The notes under the pieces are model-generated. The model searched no databases and was not told where the DNA came from. It was given only the letters and a program-made list of their open reading frames with translations. The position numbers and the translations under genes were made by a program. Of a stretch of 64,000 nucleotides of DNA, positions 1-12,899 are shown piece by piece. Within the stretch, counting starts at the first letter, position 1. Each line of letters opens with the position of its first letter. This DNA is from Siphonodentalium dalli (taxonomy: Eukaryota; Mollusca; Scaphopoda; Gadilida; Siphonodentaliidae): positions 1,302,001 through 1,366,000 of the forward strand of contig CP136061.1 of NCBI GenBank assembly GCA_032622095.1, in the 5' to 3' direction.

Positions 1-1106
1 ACAGTAAATACAGGTATACAGTAAATACACGTATACAGTAAATACACGTATACAGTAAATACAGGTATACGGTAAATACAGGTATACAGTAAATACAGGT
101 ATACAGTAAATACAGGTATACGGTAAATACAGGTATACGGTAAATACAGGTATACAGTAAATACAGGTATACAGTAAATACAGGTATACAGTAAATACAG
201 GTATACAGTAAATACACGTATACAGTAAATACACGTATACAGTAAATACACGTATACAGTAAATACAGGTATACAGTAAATACAGGTATACAGTAAATAC
301 AGGTATACAGTAAATACACGTATACAGTAAATACACGTATACAGTAATTACACGTATACAGTAAATACACGTATACAGATAATACACGTATACAGTAAAT
401 ACACGTATACAGTAAATACAGGTATACAGTAAATACAGGTATACAGTAAATACAGGTATACAGTAAATACAGGTATACAGTAAATACAGGTATACAGTAA
501 ATACAGGTATACAGTAAATACACGTATACAGTAAATACATGTATACAGTAAATACACGTATACAGCAAATACACGTATACAGTAAATACACGTATACAGT
601 AAATACAGGTATACAGTAAATACAGGTATACAGTAAATACAGGTATACAGTAAATACAGGTATACAGTAAATACACGTATACAGTAAATACATGTATACA
701 GTAAATACACGTATACAGCAAATACACGTATACAGTAAATACACGTATACAGTAAATACAGGTATACAGTAAATACAGGTATACAGTAAATACACGTATA
801 CAGTAAATACAGGTATACAGTAAATACAGGTATACAGTAAATACAGGTATACAGTACATACAGGTATACAGTAAATACATGTATACAGTAAATACACGTA
901 TACAGTAAATACACGTATACAGTAAATACAGGTATACAGTAAATACAGGTATACAGTAAATACAGGTATACAGTAAATACAGGTATACAGTAAATACAGG
1001 TATACAGTAAATACACGTATACAGTAAATACAGGTATACAGTAAATACAGGTATACAGTAAATACACGTATACAGTAAATACACGTATACAGTAAATACA
1101 GGTATA
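1..1106. repeat. 17-bp minisatellite array, first block (open at left edge)
   Basis: About 65 head-to-tail copies of a 17-bp unit, ACAGTAAATACAGGTAT. The commonest variant replaces AGG with ACG. Rarer variants read CGGTAAAT, CAGCAAAT or CATGTAT. The array already runs at base 1, so it starts outside the window, and it ends sharply in AGGTATAGACC. The plus strand has a TAA in every unit. The minus strand has no stop in any frame, which produces long spurious reading frames. No coding function is inferred. Confidence 0.97.
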
Positions 1107-3658
1107 GACCAGAGGTGTACCTGATGAGCTGCTGTGGCCAAACATTTTTTTATAGGACCAACTTTCGGTACAAAAATTTGATTTCGGAACGGACTTAGTA
1201 AACATTTTCCGAACAATTGATTCCTTCTGTGTTATCAAGCTAGTACGATAAGTCAAAAAATAAACACTCAAAAAATAAACACTCAAATACAGTAGATATG
1301 ACATGTTTGCATAGCTCCACATGTCAACACCACTTTAGAAACAGGGCCCGTTAACCAACAAACCATTTAACTGATGGATGGTTGATTGTACACCTGTATG
1401 TGGGATGGCCCACGTTTTTGTCTGCTATCACGATAACAAATTGTATGCATGGGAACTTTGAACACAATCCCAGCCGATGTACCCTATATACATAACTTTT
1501 ATATACTCTATATATAAAGAGCGTTTACCATATCATATGTATAGGTTTGTAATTTAATTACTTACTGACAACAGCCCTATATATCATGACAAATATAAAA
1601 ACGACTAGTTGTCGTGTGATATATAGATACTTACTACATGTATAGCCAAAGCTACTGCATTACATAAAGAGTGGTTTATCTATGATTTATTTTATACGGG
1701 ATTTATGGGTACCGCGGTAATCAGACAACGGGACCTCCCTTGGTCAAGGAAACGAAATAACCTTCCACGATAAATTGTGGATAATTCGATAATTGAAAAT
1801 TTTCAGTGTTGGTATCTTTTAATAAGTATATGAAGTAAAAACATTCATACCCAAGTATGAATGATTATGGTTTGCATATGCGTACATGTTAAACGCACTT
1901 ATTTTACAAAGTCGGGAACTCCAGGCCCCAAAATATGCAAACAAGTAAACACGCACGTATGCATATAATTTAAATAGCTTTATTTGTTTTAAATATTGCG
2001 GACTCCAACAGTCCAACTCCATGCACGCATATAATACGCTAATATATATTTAATACAATGTAGGATAACGTTTTGTGGCCGACATTCAATGTCTGCCATT
2101 TAGTCAGTCCGCCCGTCCGTCCGTTTGTGTCTGTTTTCCGCGATAGATTTGTATGTCTCACCTGGATGTCATTAGTATGTGTATACCGATATTTAATATG
2201 GAAAATACACATATATGATAACGCATGTTGTCTTATCTTGTAAAAATGCTTACTACATGTATGAGCTTTGTTTCCCAGACTGTTAAGCTATACTGCATTA
2301 TATATAAAGAGTGTTTCATCTATGAGTTATTTATTTTTATACGGGAATTATAGGTAATCAAACAACGGGACCTCCCTTGGTCAAAGAAACGTAATAACCT
2401 TCCACGATAGTGTGTGGATTATTCGATAATTAATTGTCTATGTTGATATATTTTAATGAGTATATGGAGTGAAACATTCATACCCAAGTATGAATGGTTA
2501 TGGTTTGTATATGCGTACATGATAAACGCACTTGTTTTACAAAGACGGGAACTTCAGGCATCAAAAATACAAGCAGGAAAACACGCACATATATGCATAT
2601 AATTAAATAGCGTTAATTGTTATAAATATTGCGGACTCCAACAGTCCAACTCATTGCACGCATAAAAGACGCTAATACATATATTTAATATATAATGTAG
2701 GATAACGTTTTGTGGCCGACATTCAATGTCTGCCGTTTAGTCAGTCCGCCCGTCCGCCTGTTTGCGTCTGTTTTCCGCGAGAGATTTTTATGTCTCACCT
2801 GGATGCCATAATTTGTGTATACTATATTTAATATGTAAAATACGCATATGATAACGCGGAAATATGTAAAATATAGGAATGTATGCGCCCGATACGATCT
2901 CGGTGGATTCCGATAACTCCCGCTAACAACATGCAAGGGCACCTCCGATGTTTATGTAAACAATATAACCTGACTACGACTGTTGTTGAATTTATATTTG
3001 TAAATTTTGGGCTTTGTAAGTGTATACCATCATGTAATCAATTCATGATATTCAGTATTCTCTACAATTTTATTTACACTAATTTTATTTTAGACTGTCT
3101 AAAACTGCTCCTACGGCAGACTGTCTGTTCATCATTAGCATAATATAAGCTTCCGGTGAGCAAGGCGGGGTACCTTGTTTGTGGGCCCAGGACACTGTGC
3201 ATGGCATCACCTGCTCATTTTGTATATGGGCTCTATAAAACAATTATGTACGATATGAACATAGCTGTGTTACAGCACTAAACTTATCATCTGGCAGTAC
3301 AGCCAATGCATAAGCATACACTTTTGTTTACAGTTAAGAATTTTTCCCGATAGTACAATCAGGAAAGGTTATGTGTAAGTTTTACAATAATTCGTGCATA
3401 GTATCATTTTTGTGGATATTGCTTGGTGTGTGGCCCTGGTGATATTACTATCCCTGTGATTTAAACTAGCTGAACGGTTTGACTGGTACGCTGCCGTTCT
3501 ATACTTATTCCATATTTATTTTGACATTCAAAATTGTCCGTGTGGCGCTTCGGAATGTGTACCTAGGTTTATTACGCACCTTTGTCCATGTTACCGAAGA
3601 CAGGTTTACCCCTGTACTCTACGGTGTTCCCAGCCCCCCTGGATCTCTATATTGTTAC
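1107..3658. other. Spacer between minisatellite arrays, no gene recognised
   Basis: AT-rich sequence with no open frame that resembles a protein. Its main structure is the tandem duplication listed separately. The part from 2880 to 3658 is single-copy here and nothing was recognised in it. Short frames such as 2883-3143 lack any domain or splice signal worth calling. Confidence 0.6.
1615..2870. repeat. Tandem duplication, about 637 bp per unit
   Basis: Two diverged direct copies lie side by side, roughly 1615-2240 and 2250-2870. Landmarks recur in the same order at a spacing of about 637 bp: CGGGACCTCCCTTGGTCAA (1729 and 2366), the palindromic CATACCCAAGTATG, GCGGACTCCAACAGTCCAAC, and GGCCGACATTCAATGTCTGCC followed by a CCGTCCG run. 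Point and small indel differences indicate an old duplication. Confidence 0.85.
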
Positions 3659-6600
3659 AATACATGTATACAGTAAATACATGTATACAGTAAATACATG
3701 TATACAGTAAATACACGTATACAGCAAATACACGTATACAGCAAATACACGTATACAGTAAATACACGTATACAGTAAATACAGGTATACAGTAAATACA
3801 GGTATACAGTAAATACAGGTATACAGTAAATACACGTATACAGTAAATACAGGTATACAGCAAATACACGTATACAGTAAATACAGGTATACAGTAAATA
3901 CAGGTATACAGTAAATACAGGTATACAGTAAATACACGTATACAGTAAATACAGGTATACAGTAAATACAGGTATACAGTAAATACAGGTATACAGTAAA
4001 TACAGGTATACAGTAAATACACGTATACAGTAAATACAGGTATACAGTAAATACACGTATACAGTAAATACAGGTATACAGTAAATACAGGTATACAGTA
4101 AATACAGGTATACAGTAAATACAGGTATACAGTAAATACACGTATACAGTAAATACAGGTATACAGTAAATACACGTATACAGTAAATACACGTATACAG
4201 TAAATACACGTATACAGCAAATACACGTATACAGTAAATACAGGTATACAGTAAATACAGGTATACAGTAAATACAGGTATACAGTAAATACAGGTATAC
4301 AGTAAATACAGGTATTCAGTAAATACACGTATACAGTAAATACAGGTATACAGCAAATACACGTATACAGTAAATACAGGTATACAGTAAATACACGTAT
4401 ACAGTAAATACTGGTATACAGCAAATACAGGTATACAGTAAATACAGGTATACAGTAAATACAGGTATACAGTAAATACACGTATACAGTAAATACACGT
4501 ATACAGTAAATACACGTATACAGCAAATACACGTATACAGTAAATACACGTATACAGTAAATACAGGTATACAGTAAATACAGGTATACAGTAAATACAG
4601 GTAAACAGTAAATACAGGTATACAGTAAATACAGGTATACAGTAAATACAGGTATACAGTAAATACACGTATACAGTAAATACATGTATACAGTAAATAC
4701 ACGTATACAGCAAATACACGTATACAGTAAATACACGTATACAGTAAATACAGGTATACAGTAAATACAGGTATACAGTAAATACAGGTATACAGTAAAT
4801 ACAGGTATACAGTAAATACACGTATACAGTAAATACACGTATACAGTAAATACACGTATACAGTAAATACAGGTATACAGCAAATACACGTATACAGTAA
4901 ATACAGGTATACAGTAAATACAGGTATACAGTAAATACAGGTATACAGTAAATACACGTATACAGTAAATACAGGTATACAGTAAATACAGGTATACAGT
5001 AAATACAGGTATACAGTAAATACAGGTATACAGTAGATACACGTATACAGTAAATACAGGTATACAGTAAATACACGTATACAGTAAATACAGGTATACA
5101 GTAAATACAGGTATACAGTAAATACACGTATACAGTAAATACAGGTATACAGTAAATACAGTTATACAGTAAATACAGGTATACAGTAAATACAGGTATA
5201 CAGTAAATACAGGTATACAGTAAATACACGTATACAGTAAATACAGGTATACAGTAAATACAGGTATACAGTAAATACAGGTATACAGTAAATACAGGTA
5301 TACAGTAAATACAGGTATACAGTAAATACAGGTATACAGTAAATACAGGTATACAGTAAATACAGGTATACAGTAAATACAGGTATACAGTAAATACAGG
5401 TATACAGTAAATACAGGTATACAGTAAATACAGGTATACAGTAAATACAGGTATACAGTAAATACAGGTATACAGTAAATACAGGTATACAGTAAATACA
5501 GGTATACAGTAAATACAGGTATACCGTAAATACACGTATACAGTAAATACAGGTATACCGTAAATACACGTATACAGTAAATACAGGTATACCGTAAATA
5601 CACGTATACAGTAAATACAGGTATACAGTAAATACAGGTATACAGTAAATACAGGTATACAGTAAATACAGGTATACAGTAAATACAAGTATACAGTAAA
5701 TACATGTATACAGTAAATACACGTATACAGTAAATACAGGTATACAGTAAATACAGGTATACAGTAAATACAGGTATACAGTAAATACATGTATACAGTA
5801 AATACAGGTATACAGTAAATACACGTATACAGTAAATACAGGTACACAGTAAATACAGGTATACAGTAAATACAGGTATACAGTAAATACAGGTATACAG
5901 TAAATACAGGTATACAGTAAATACACGTATACAGTAAATACAGGTATACGGTAAATACAGGTATACGGTAAATACAGGTATACGGCAAATACACGTATGC
6001 AGCAAATAGAGGTATACAGTAAATACAGGTATACGGTAAATACAGGTATACGGTAAATACAGGTATACAGTAAATACAGGTATACAGTAAATACAGGTAT
6101 ACAGTAAATACAGGTATACAGTAAATTCACGTATACAGTAAATTCACGTATACAGTAAATACAGGTATACCGTAAATACACGTATACAGTAAATACAGGT
6201 ATACAGTAAATACAGGTATACAGTAAATACAAGTATACAGTAAATACATGTATACAGTAAATACACGTATACAGTAAATACAGGTATACAGTAAATACAG
6301 GTATACAGTAAATACACGTATACAGTAAATACAGGTATACAGTAAATACACGTATACAGTAAATACAGGTATACAGTAAATACAGGTATACAGTAAATAC
6401 ACGTATACAGTAAATACAGGTATACAGTAAATACACGTATACAGTAAATACAGGTATACAGTAAATACAGGTATACAGTAAATACAGGTATACAGTAAAT
6501 ACAGGTATACAGTAAATACAAGTATACAGTAAATACATGTATACAGTAAATACACGTATACAGTAAATACAGGTATACAGTAAATACAGGTATACAGTAA

Positions 6601-9140
6601 ATACAGGTATACAGTAAATACAGGTATACAGTAAATACAGGTATACAGTAAATACACGTATACAGTAAATACAGGTATACAGTAAATACAGGTATACAGT
6701 AAATACACGTATACAGTAAATACACGTATACAGTAAATACACGTATACAGTAAATACACGTATACAGTAAATACACGTATACAGTAAATACAGGTATACA
6801 GTAAATACAGGTATACAGTAAATACATGTATACAGTAAATACACGTATACAGTAAATACACGTATACAGTAAATACACGTATACAGTAAATACACGTATA
6901 CAGTAAATACAGGTATACAGTAAATACATGTATACAGTAAATACACGTATACAGTAAATACAGGTATACAGTAAATACAGGTATACAGTAAATACAGGTA
7001 TACAGTAAATACACGTATACAGTAAATACAGGTATACAGTAAATACACGTATACAGTAAATACAGGTATACAGTAAACACATGTATACAGTAAATACAGG
7101 TATACAGTAAATACAGGTATACAGTAAATACAGGTATACAGTAAATACAGGTATACAGTAAATACAGGTATACAGTAAATACATGTATACAGTAAATACA
7201 CGTATACAGTAAATACACGTATACAGTAAATACACGTATACAGTAAATACACGTATACAGTAAATACAGGTATACAGTAAATACATGTATACAGTAAATA
7301 CACGTATACAGTAAATACAGGTATACAGTAAATACACGTATACAGTAAATACAGGTATACAGTAAATACACGTATACAGTAAATACAGGTATACAGTAAA
7401 TACACGTATACAGTAAATACAGGTATACAGTAAATACATGTATACAGTAAATACAGGTATACAGTAAATACAGGTATACAGTAAATACAGGTATACAGTA
7501 AATACAGGTATACAGTAAATACAGGTATACAGTAAATACACGTATACAGTAAATACACGTATACAGTAAATACACGTATACAGTAAATACAGGTATACAG
7601 TAAATACAGGTATACAGTAAATACAGGTATACAGTAAATACAGGTATACAGTAAATACACGTATACAGTAAATACAGGTATACAGTAAATACAGGTATAC
7701 AGTAAATACAGGTATACAGTAAATACAGGTATACAGTAAATACAGGTATACAGTAAATACAGGTATACAGTAAATACACGTATACAGTAAATACAGGTAT
7801 ACAGTAAATACAGGTATACAGTAAATACACGTATACAGTAAATACAGGTATACAGTAAATACAGGTATACAGTAAATACAGGTATACAGTAAATACAGGT
7901 ATACAGTAAATACAAGTATACAGTAAATACATGTATACAGTAAATACACGTATACAGTAAATACAGGTATACAGTAAATACACGTATACAGTAAATACAG
8001 GTATACAGTAAATACACGTATACAGTAAATACAGGTATACAGTAAATACAGGTATACAGTAAATACACGTATACAGTAAATACAGGTATACAGTAAATAC
8101 ACGTATACAGTAAATACAGGTATACAGTAAATACAGGTATACAGTAAATACAGGTATACAGTAAATACAGGTATACAGTAAATACAAGTATACAGTAAAT
8201 ACATGTATACAGTAAATACACGTATACAGTAAATACAGGTATACAGTAAATACACGTATACAGTAAATACAGGTATACAGTAAATACATGTATACAGTAA
8301 ATACAGGTATACAGTAAATACAGGTATACAGTAAATACAGGTATACAGTAAATACAGGTATACAGTAAATACAGGTATACAGTAAATACAGGTATACAGT
8401 AAATACAGGTATACAGTAAATACACGTATACAGTAAATACAGGTATACGGTAAATACAGGTATACGGTAAATACAGGTATACGGCAAATACACGTATGCA
8501 GCAAATAGAGGTATACAGTAAATACAGGTATACGGTAAATACAGGTATACGGTAAATACAGGTATACAGTAAATACACGTATGCAGCAAATAGAGGTATA
8601 CAGTAAATACAGGTATACGGTAAATACAGGTATACGGTAAATACAGGTATACGGCAAATACACGTATGCAGCAAATAGAGGTATACGGTAAATACAGGTA
8701 TACGGTAAATACACGTATACAGTAAATACACGTATACAGCAAATACACGTATACAGTAAATACACGTATACAGTAAATACAGGTATACAGTAAATACACG
8801 TATACAGTAAATACACGTATACAGTAAATACACGTATACAGTAAATACAGGTATACGGTAAATACAGGTATACGGTAAACACAGATATACAGTAAATACA
8901 AGTATACAGTAAACACATGTATACAGTAAATACAGGTATACAGTCGACAGATACATTACACAAAGATATACAGTAAATACAGATATACAGTAAACACATG
9001 TATACAGTAAATGCAGGTATACAGTAAAGACATGTATGCAGTCGACAGATACATTACACAAAGCTAGTTTACTACAGTAAATACAGGTATACAGTAAATA
9101 CATGTACACAATCGCTAGTATACTAAAGTAAATACAGGTC
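3659..9140. repeat. 17-bp minisatellite array, second block, with higher-order duplication
   Basis: About 310 regular copies of the same 17-bp unit as at the left edge, then a degenerate tail from about 8880 in which units are interrupted by GTCGACAGATACATTACACA. Rare variant units mark a large internal duplication: the CAAGTAT variant at 5686 recurs at 8185, and the ATGCAGCAAATAGAGG variant at 5997 recurs at 8496. Both spacings are 2,499 bp, exactly 147 units. The reading frames of 779 to 1,329 residues on the minus strand are three overlapping frames of the same repeat with a 51-bp (17-residue) period, not genes. Confidence 0.97.
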
Positions 9141-10060
9141 GACAGATACATTATATGGAGCCTATAATATACATATTATATTTCGTCGGATTTAGATGGG
9201 TTATAATTTTCGACCATCATCTTAAATCTTAAAATTCCGGCTTATTATTGTAAAATTATTTCAGCCGTAAAGGTAGGACATCCCACCGGGACCGTTTAAA
9301 TCTGAACGGTTGGTCCATTTGACATTCTCTTTGGTTGGGCATGAATGTCCAGTTTTTTAAATTAATTTTAATCAGGTGTGTTATTTTTGTTTCGTCTGTT
9401 CTCAGTTTTACCAAACTAAATTGAAACTTCATATATATCATATATCTACCTTTGCCCAATGAAATGTACAATTTCTTACAGGTTGACTTTTCTTATTCTT
9501 GTGTTTTGAAATAATGGTGACTGTTTAGACTATATACGTTGGTTTTTGTTTGACAGGTATAGTGTGCTTATTATTTGTCAATATTATATAGCCTGTGTGT
9601 TAAACTAAATAATATTCGATGAGAGATCAAATGTCAATTGGGTCGTGCCTTTCATATCCCAATAAGACACACCATAACACGAACCGACGCAATCGTGTTG
9701 ACCTAGATGACTAAATGAGGTAGATAGAATAACTGAGCGTCTTATTTGAGTACGCGGCCATGCATGCATAGTCTAATATCGATCGATACGTTACAGGTAG
9801 AATATTGGACTAACTTACAGTACTGCATGGTATAATATCCAAACTACAGATAAATATCAGAAATAAATCAGCTGAGTTTATAGAAATTAATAATGAAAAG
9901 GCTATATAAATACATATGTATAAGAATATAAGTATAGTTTGAGTGAGTTATATTGATGGGGTATAAACGTATTTACATGGTGATCAGTTTTGAGATATAT
10001 AATTTGTATTGCCTTCCAGAGGTTGTAGAAATTTGTGTTTAAAACAATGTCGCTACATTA
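9141..10060. other. No feature recognised
   Basis: AT-rich single-copy sequence between the minisatellite and the first dispersed repeat. No exon-like open frame, hairpin or terminal repeat stood out. The missing first exon(s) of the downstream gene could lie here, but none could be supported. Confidence 0.5.
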
Positions 10061-10099
10061 AATGTTTGGTACGATTTGCGAGCGCTAATATATAATCTA

Positions 10100-10815
10100 C
10101 TAGCAATTTAGCATGTGCATGTTCGGAGGTTGACGCTTCGTGAAAGATGGATATTCCAATGCCAATCTAATATATATTTTGGGACTTCTGTTTGTCTGTC
10201 TGTTAGCTATGGCCGGGGAAACGACTGAACCGATTTACCGCCGTTTTGGAGAAGCTCCCAGCACCCCTTTTTCCACGTCCAGTCACAAAAATGACCGTCA
10301 TTGGTACTGTGGGGTTAATCGCGTTGATAGTTAAATAGCGTTCGTATCCGCAGTGTCGTTGATAAGTGTGATTCGTATGTCTGGGCCAGACGTGAATGTG
10401 TCTGTATCCAGACATCAGCGTGTTGTGAAATTCTTATGTCTGTCTGTATCCAGACATCAGCGTGTTGTGTGATTCTTTTGTCTGTCTTCGTACTTAGGGG
10501 GTTCCAAGGAACGGGGGGAGATTGTCATCGGGTAAGTTTTTCCGCCCGAGGTGATCTTCACCTTGAAACTGGTACCCACAAACGTACCTCTTTTAGGGAC
10601 GGGTACCATCACGGGACGGGTACCATCATTACTCTTCATTAAAAATGCAGAATTAACTCAAATTAAATTAAAAAATTAACGGATTTCGGCGAAATTTGAT
10701 ACCTAGGGATACTTATGTCGGGGGAGTGTTTTGGACGGGTCAAATTGTTACCCCGACCTGACCTTGACCTTCAAAATTGTCAATTCAAGGTCAAAGCCCG
10801 GACGAAGTCGGGTCA
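10100..10815. repeat. Dispersed GTCAAGGTCA-type repeat, inverted copy
   Basis: The stretch contains the phrases ACTGAACCGATTTACCGCCG, GAAATTTGATACCTAGGGA, TTGGACGGGTCAAATTG and CCTGACCTTGACCTTC. These are the reverse complement of the tandem units at 12900-13400. A short direct duplication, TGTCTGTATCCAGACATCAG, lies at about 10400-10460. The small plus-strand frame at 10140-10334 looks like a signal peptide but sits inside this repeat. Confidence 0.6.
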
Positions 10816-10841
10816 CCTGCTAGTAAAATATAATTCATGCA

Positions 10842-11318
10842 TTCAAGGTACTCAATCCGTAAAGAGGGTCCCCATCTCAACCGATTCCAACAACAACAAT
10901 CCGATCAGACGGTCCTATATTACTATTTCTTTGGCTTTGGGGGTAAAACATATTTGATTCGAGTCGAGGAACCCATCAAACAAAGCTCAGAGTTATTAGA
11001 TACTGATTTTTGAAATGTGTTATTAACTCGAGATGAGTACTAATAACTGCCGTAATCTGCTCTGGATGTGTACTCCAAATCTATTCAAACAGACAAGGAT
11101 GGATAACTTTAAAATCAAGTGGTAATTTTAAGGCAATTTTGACTGAGTTCTGGGCCAGATAGTATTCCCGATAATGAATAATAATAGATTTCTAAAATCG
11201 ATATCTAACAAATCTGAGCTTTGATGGGTGACTTCCTCGACTCGAATCAAATATTTTTGACCCCCGAAGCCATTGAAATAGTAATTGAGAGGAATTTTAT
11301 CGGATTGAGTACCTTTAA
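10842..11318. mobile_element. TTAA-type MITE, copy 1
   Basis: Non-autonomous element of about 480 bp with inverted ends, AAGGTACTCAATCCG at the left and CGGATTGAGTACCTT at the right. The interior carries CAACAACAACA, TTTCTTTGGCTTTGGGGGT, TTCGAGTCGAGGAACCC and, inverted, TTCCTCGACTCGAA. In most family members the ends abut TTAA, which suggests a piggyBac-like TTAA duplication (inference, no transposase present). The right end lies only 25 bp before the exon at 11344. Confidence 0.85.
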
Positions 11319-11343
11319 TTGATTATGATACTAAATTTTCCAG

Positions 11344-11430
11344 GTGCTGCTTGTGTGGCAGGTGAGGTCAAAGGACCCGTAATTTCAGCGACTCCAGCTG
11401 ATTACATTCCTCTTGATACTGCAAATATAG
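11344..11430 (+). CDS. Exon (first visible) of a multi-exon extracellular beta-sandwich protein gene
   Basis: The exon follows the acceptor TTTTCCAG and ends at ATAG|GTATTAG. It reads in one frame as AACVAGEVKGPV...TPADYIPLDTANI, entering and leaving in phase 1. It joins directly to the phase-1 exon at 17187, giving the start of the W...W beta-sandwich module. Because it enters in phase 1 and has no start codon, at least one upstream exon, probably with the signal peptide, is missing from this annotation. The donor is weaker than those of the later exons. The call rests on phase compatibility and reading-frame continuity rather than on a named domain. Confidence 0.6.
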
Positions 11431-11460
11431 GTATTAGTATTGTTATATTATCAGCCTAGA

Positions 11461-11985
11461 TCATGATATGAATCTCTACTATGGCAATATACGCCCGTAA
11501 AGATCATATTCCACCAGTTAAAGACATGGAAACGTTTTATAACATCGACAAATTAACACAGGTATATAATATAATTATTTCTCAGTCAATACATGTTCTT
11601 TAATAATGCCGTACGTATTTCAAGGCAGGTGAATGTTCTAATTCGAGATTACATGATTCGGCGACTTTTGTGAGCCGATTGCGCTATAAACATTGAATTT
11701 ATCACCGGCGAAAATTCCTGATTGATGTATAAGCGACGCAGAGCACAATCGGCGCACAAAATTCACACAACTCATGCAGTCTTGAGCTGAGACCTTGACT
11801 TACGGCGGCATACGTTATTCGTTATCAGCAGGGATTGACAAAGAAATATATTACCAGCTTTATTTCTTCGATATTAATAAAGTTCCCCACCAGAACATCA
11901 AATAGTTCACAGGTTTTAAACTGATGGAATATGACATACACGGTCGTAGCCATGGTAGATATGTATGATATGATCTCTAGACACT
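11461..11985. mobile_element. Palindromic-ended element, copy 1
   Basis: About 525 bp with imperfect inverted arms of about 100 bp. The left arm has GAATCTCTACTATGGCAATA and GATCATATTCCACCAGTT. The right arm has, inverted, AACTGATGGAATATGACAT and GTAGCCATGGTAGAT. A second copy lies at 38296-38818. It is intronic, starts about 30 bp downstream of the exon at 11344-11430, and has no coding capacity. Confidence 0.7.
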
Positions 11986-12137
11986 ATTCGCGGCTATGAC
12001 TGAGTGTAGTCACTAAACTACATAGCCGCTCGTGGGCTGTATTAATTGCCACATTAATTAATATCTCACTCAACAAAACTTACTTTCAAAGAACTCTAAT
12101 TATTATCCGGGAAAAAATCATATTGGACCGAAAACTT

Positions 12138-12280
12138 CACCGATTCATTTGGCAATAGAGTTACTTCGTGACGTCACGGAGTCCCGATAAAAAAGTCAAA
12201 TTGGACTCGATTGAATATGAATTTTTTTTATCGGGACTCCGTGACGTCACGAAGTATCTCTATTCCCAAATGAATCGGTG
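12138..12280. repeat. Long hairpin containing palindromic GTGACGTCAC
   Basis: Arms 12138-12190 and 12229-12280 are nearly perfect inverted copies separated by 38 bp. The arms begin CACCGATTCATTTGG and CCAAATGAATCGGTG, and each contains the self-complementary GTGACGTCAC, a CRE-type ATF/CREB core by established knowledge. This is probably a small foldback MITE. Any regulatory role is speculative. Confidence 0.8.
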
Positions 12281-12513
12281 AAATTGTGATGCGCGCGCAA
12301 TATACGCTGGTGGATTTAGCAGAAGTTTCACTTCCGCATTGAGTTTTTTATTTCACTTCCGAGTTTATACTCTTCCAAGTAATGCCTTCTCATGATCAAA
12401 TACAGGCTTTTATACAGGATCCAGTGCCGACAAAAACCCAAAATGACCATGCACAAACGTTTTATTCCCAAAATTTGGATAAACATAAAGATGGATAATA
12501 CAAATGTCATTAT

Positions 12514-12665
12514 ACAATGCTGTGTAGAGTATGTGTTTTTGTTGTAATCGGCCAGTTTGTGGTTAAAAGTCATATGGGATTCGACTCTGCTTGTCTCGTC
12601 CAATATGACTTTTCACCACAACCCGGACTCGTACAAGAAAAACACATACTGTACACAACATTGTT
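12514..12665. repeat. Inverted repeat, about 62-bp arms
   Basis: ACAATGCTGTGTAGAGTATG at the left pairs with CATACTGTACACAACATTGT at the right. The inner parts GTTAAAAGTCATAT and ATATGACTTTTCACC also pair. It is imperfect, intronic and non-coding. Confidence 0.75.
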
Positions 12666-12899
12666 TAACAAGAAAACTATAGTCAGAAATGGTAACGCCA
12701 CCAATATCATATTATTAGCCATAAATATAAATTATAATACAATTATTCTATAAACTAGCTTTCAAATTTGATGCGGGAAATTTGCATACTTCCATATTTC
12801 AAGTTTTCCTGTTTCTCGTGTCATACGTTACTTTCTTCAAACTGTCTTCTGTATTACACAAGCTGATGGGCCCGACTTCGCCCGGGCTGTTTCCCATCT

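Noticed and set aside
348..1322. 324-residue minus-strand frame with repeat tail
   Set aside because: Most of it is the left minisatellite array. The 70 non-repeat residues have no recognisable domain or start context.
3606..9151. Minus-strand open frames of 779-1,329 residues
   Set aside because: They are the 17-bp minisatellite read in three frames. All show the same 17-residue period and no non-repeat domain, so they are not genes.
10140..10334. Small plus-strand frame with a signal-peptide-like start (ILGLLFVCLLAMAG)
   Set aside because: It lies in a dispersed repeat whose text (CTGAACCGATTTACCGCCG and so on) recurs in relatives. It cannot be spliced in phase to the exon at 11344 with any clear donor I can see.
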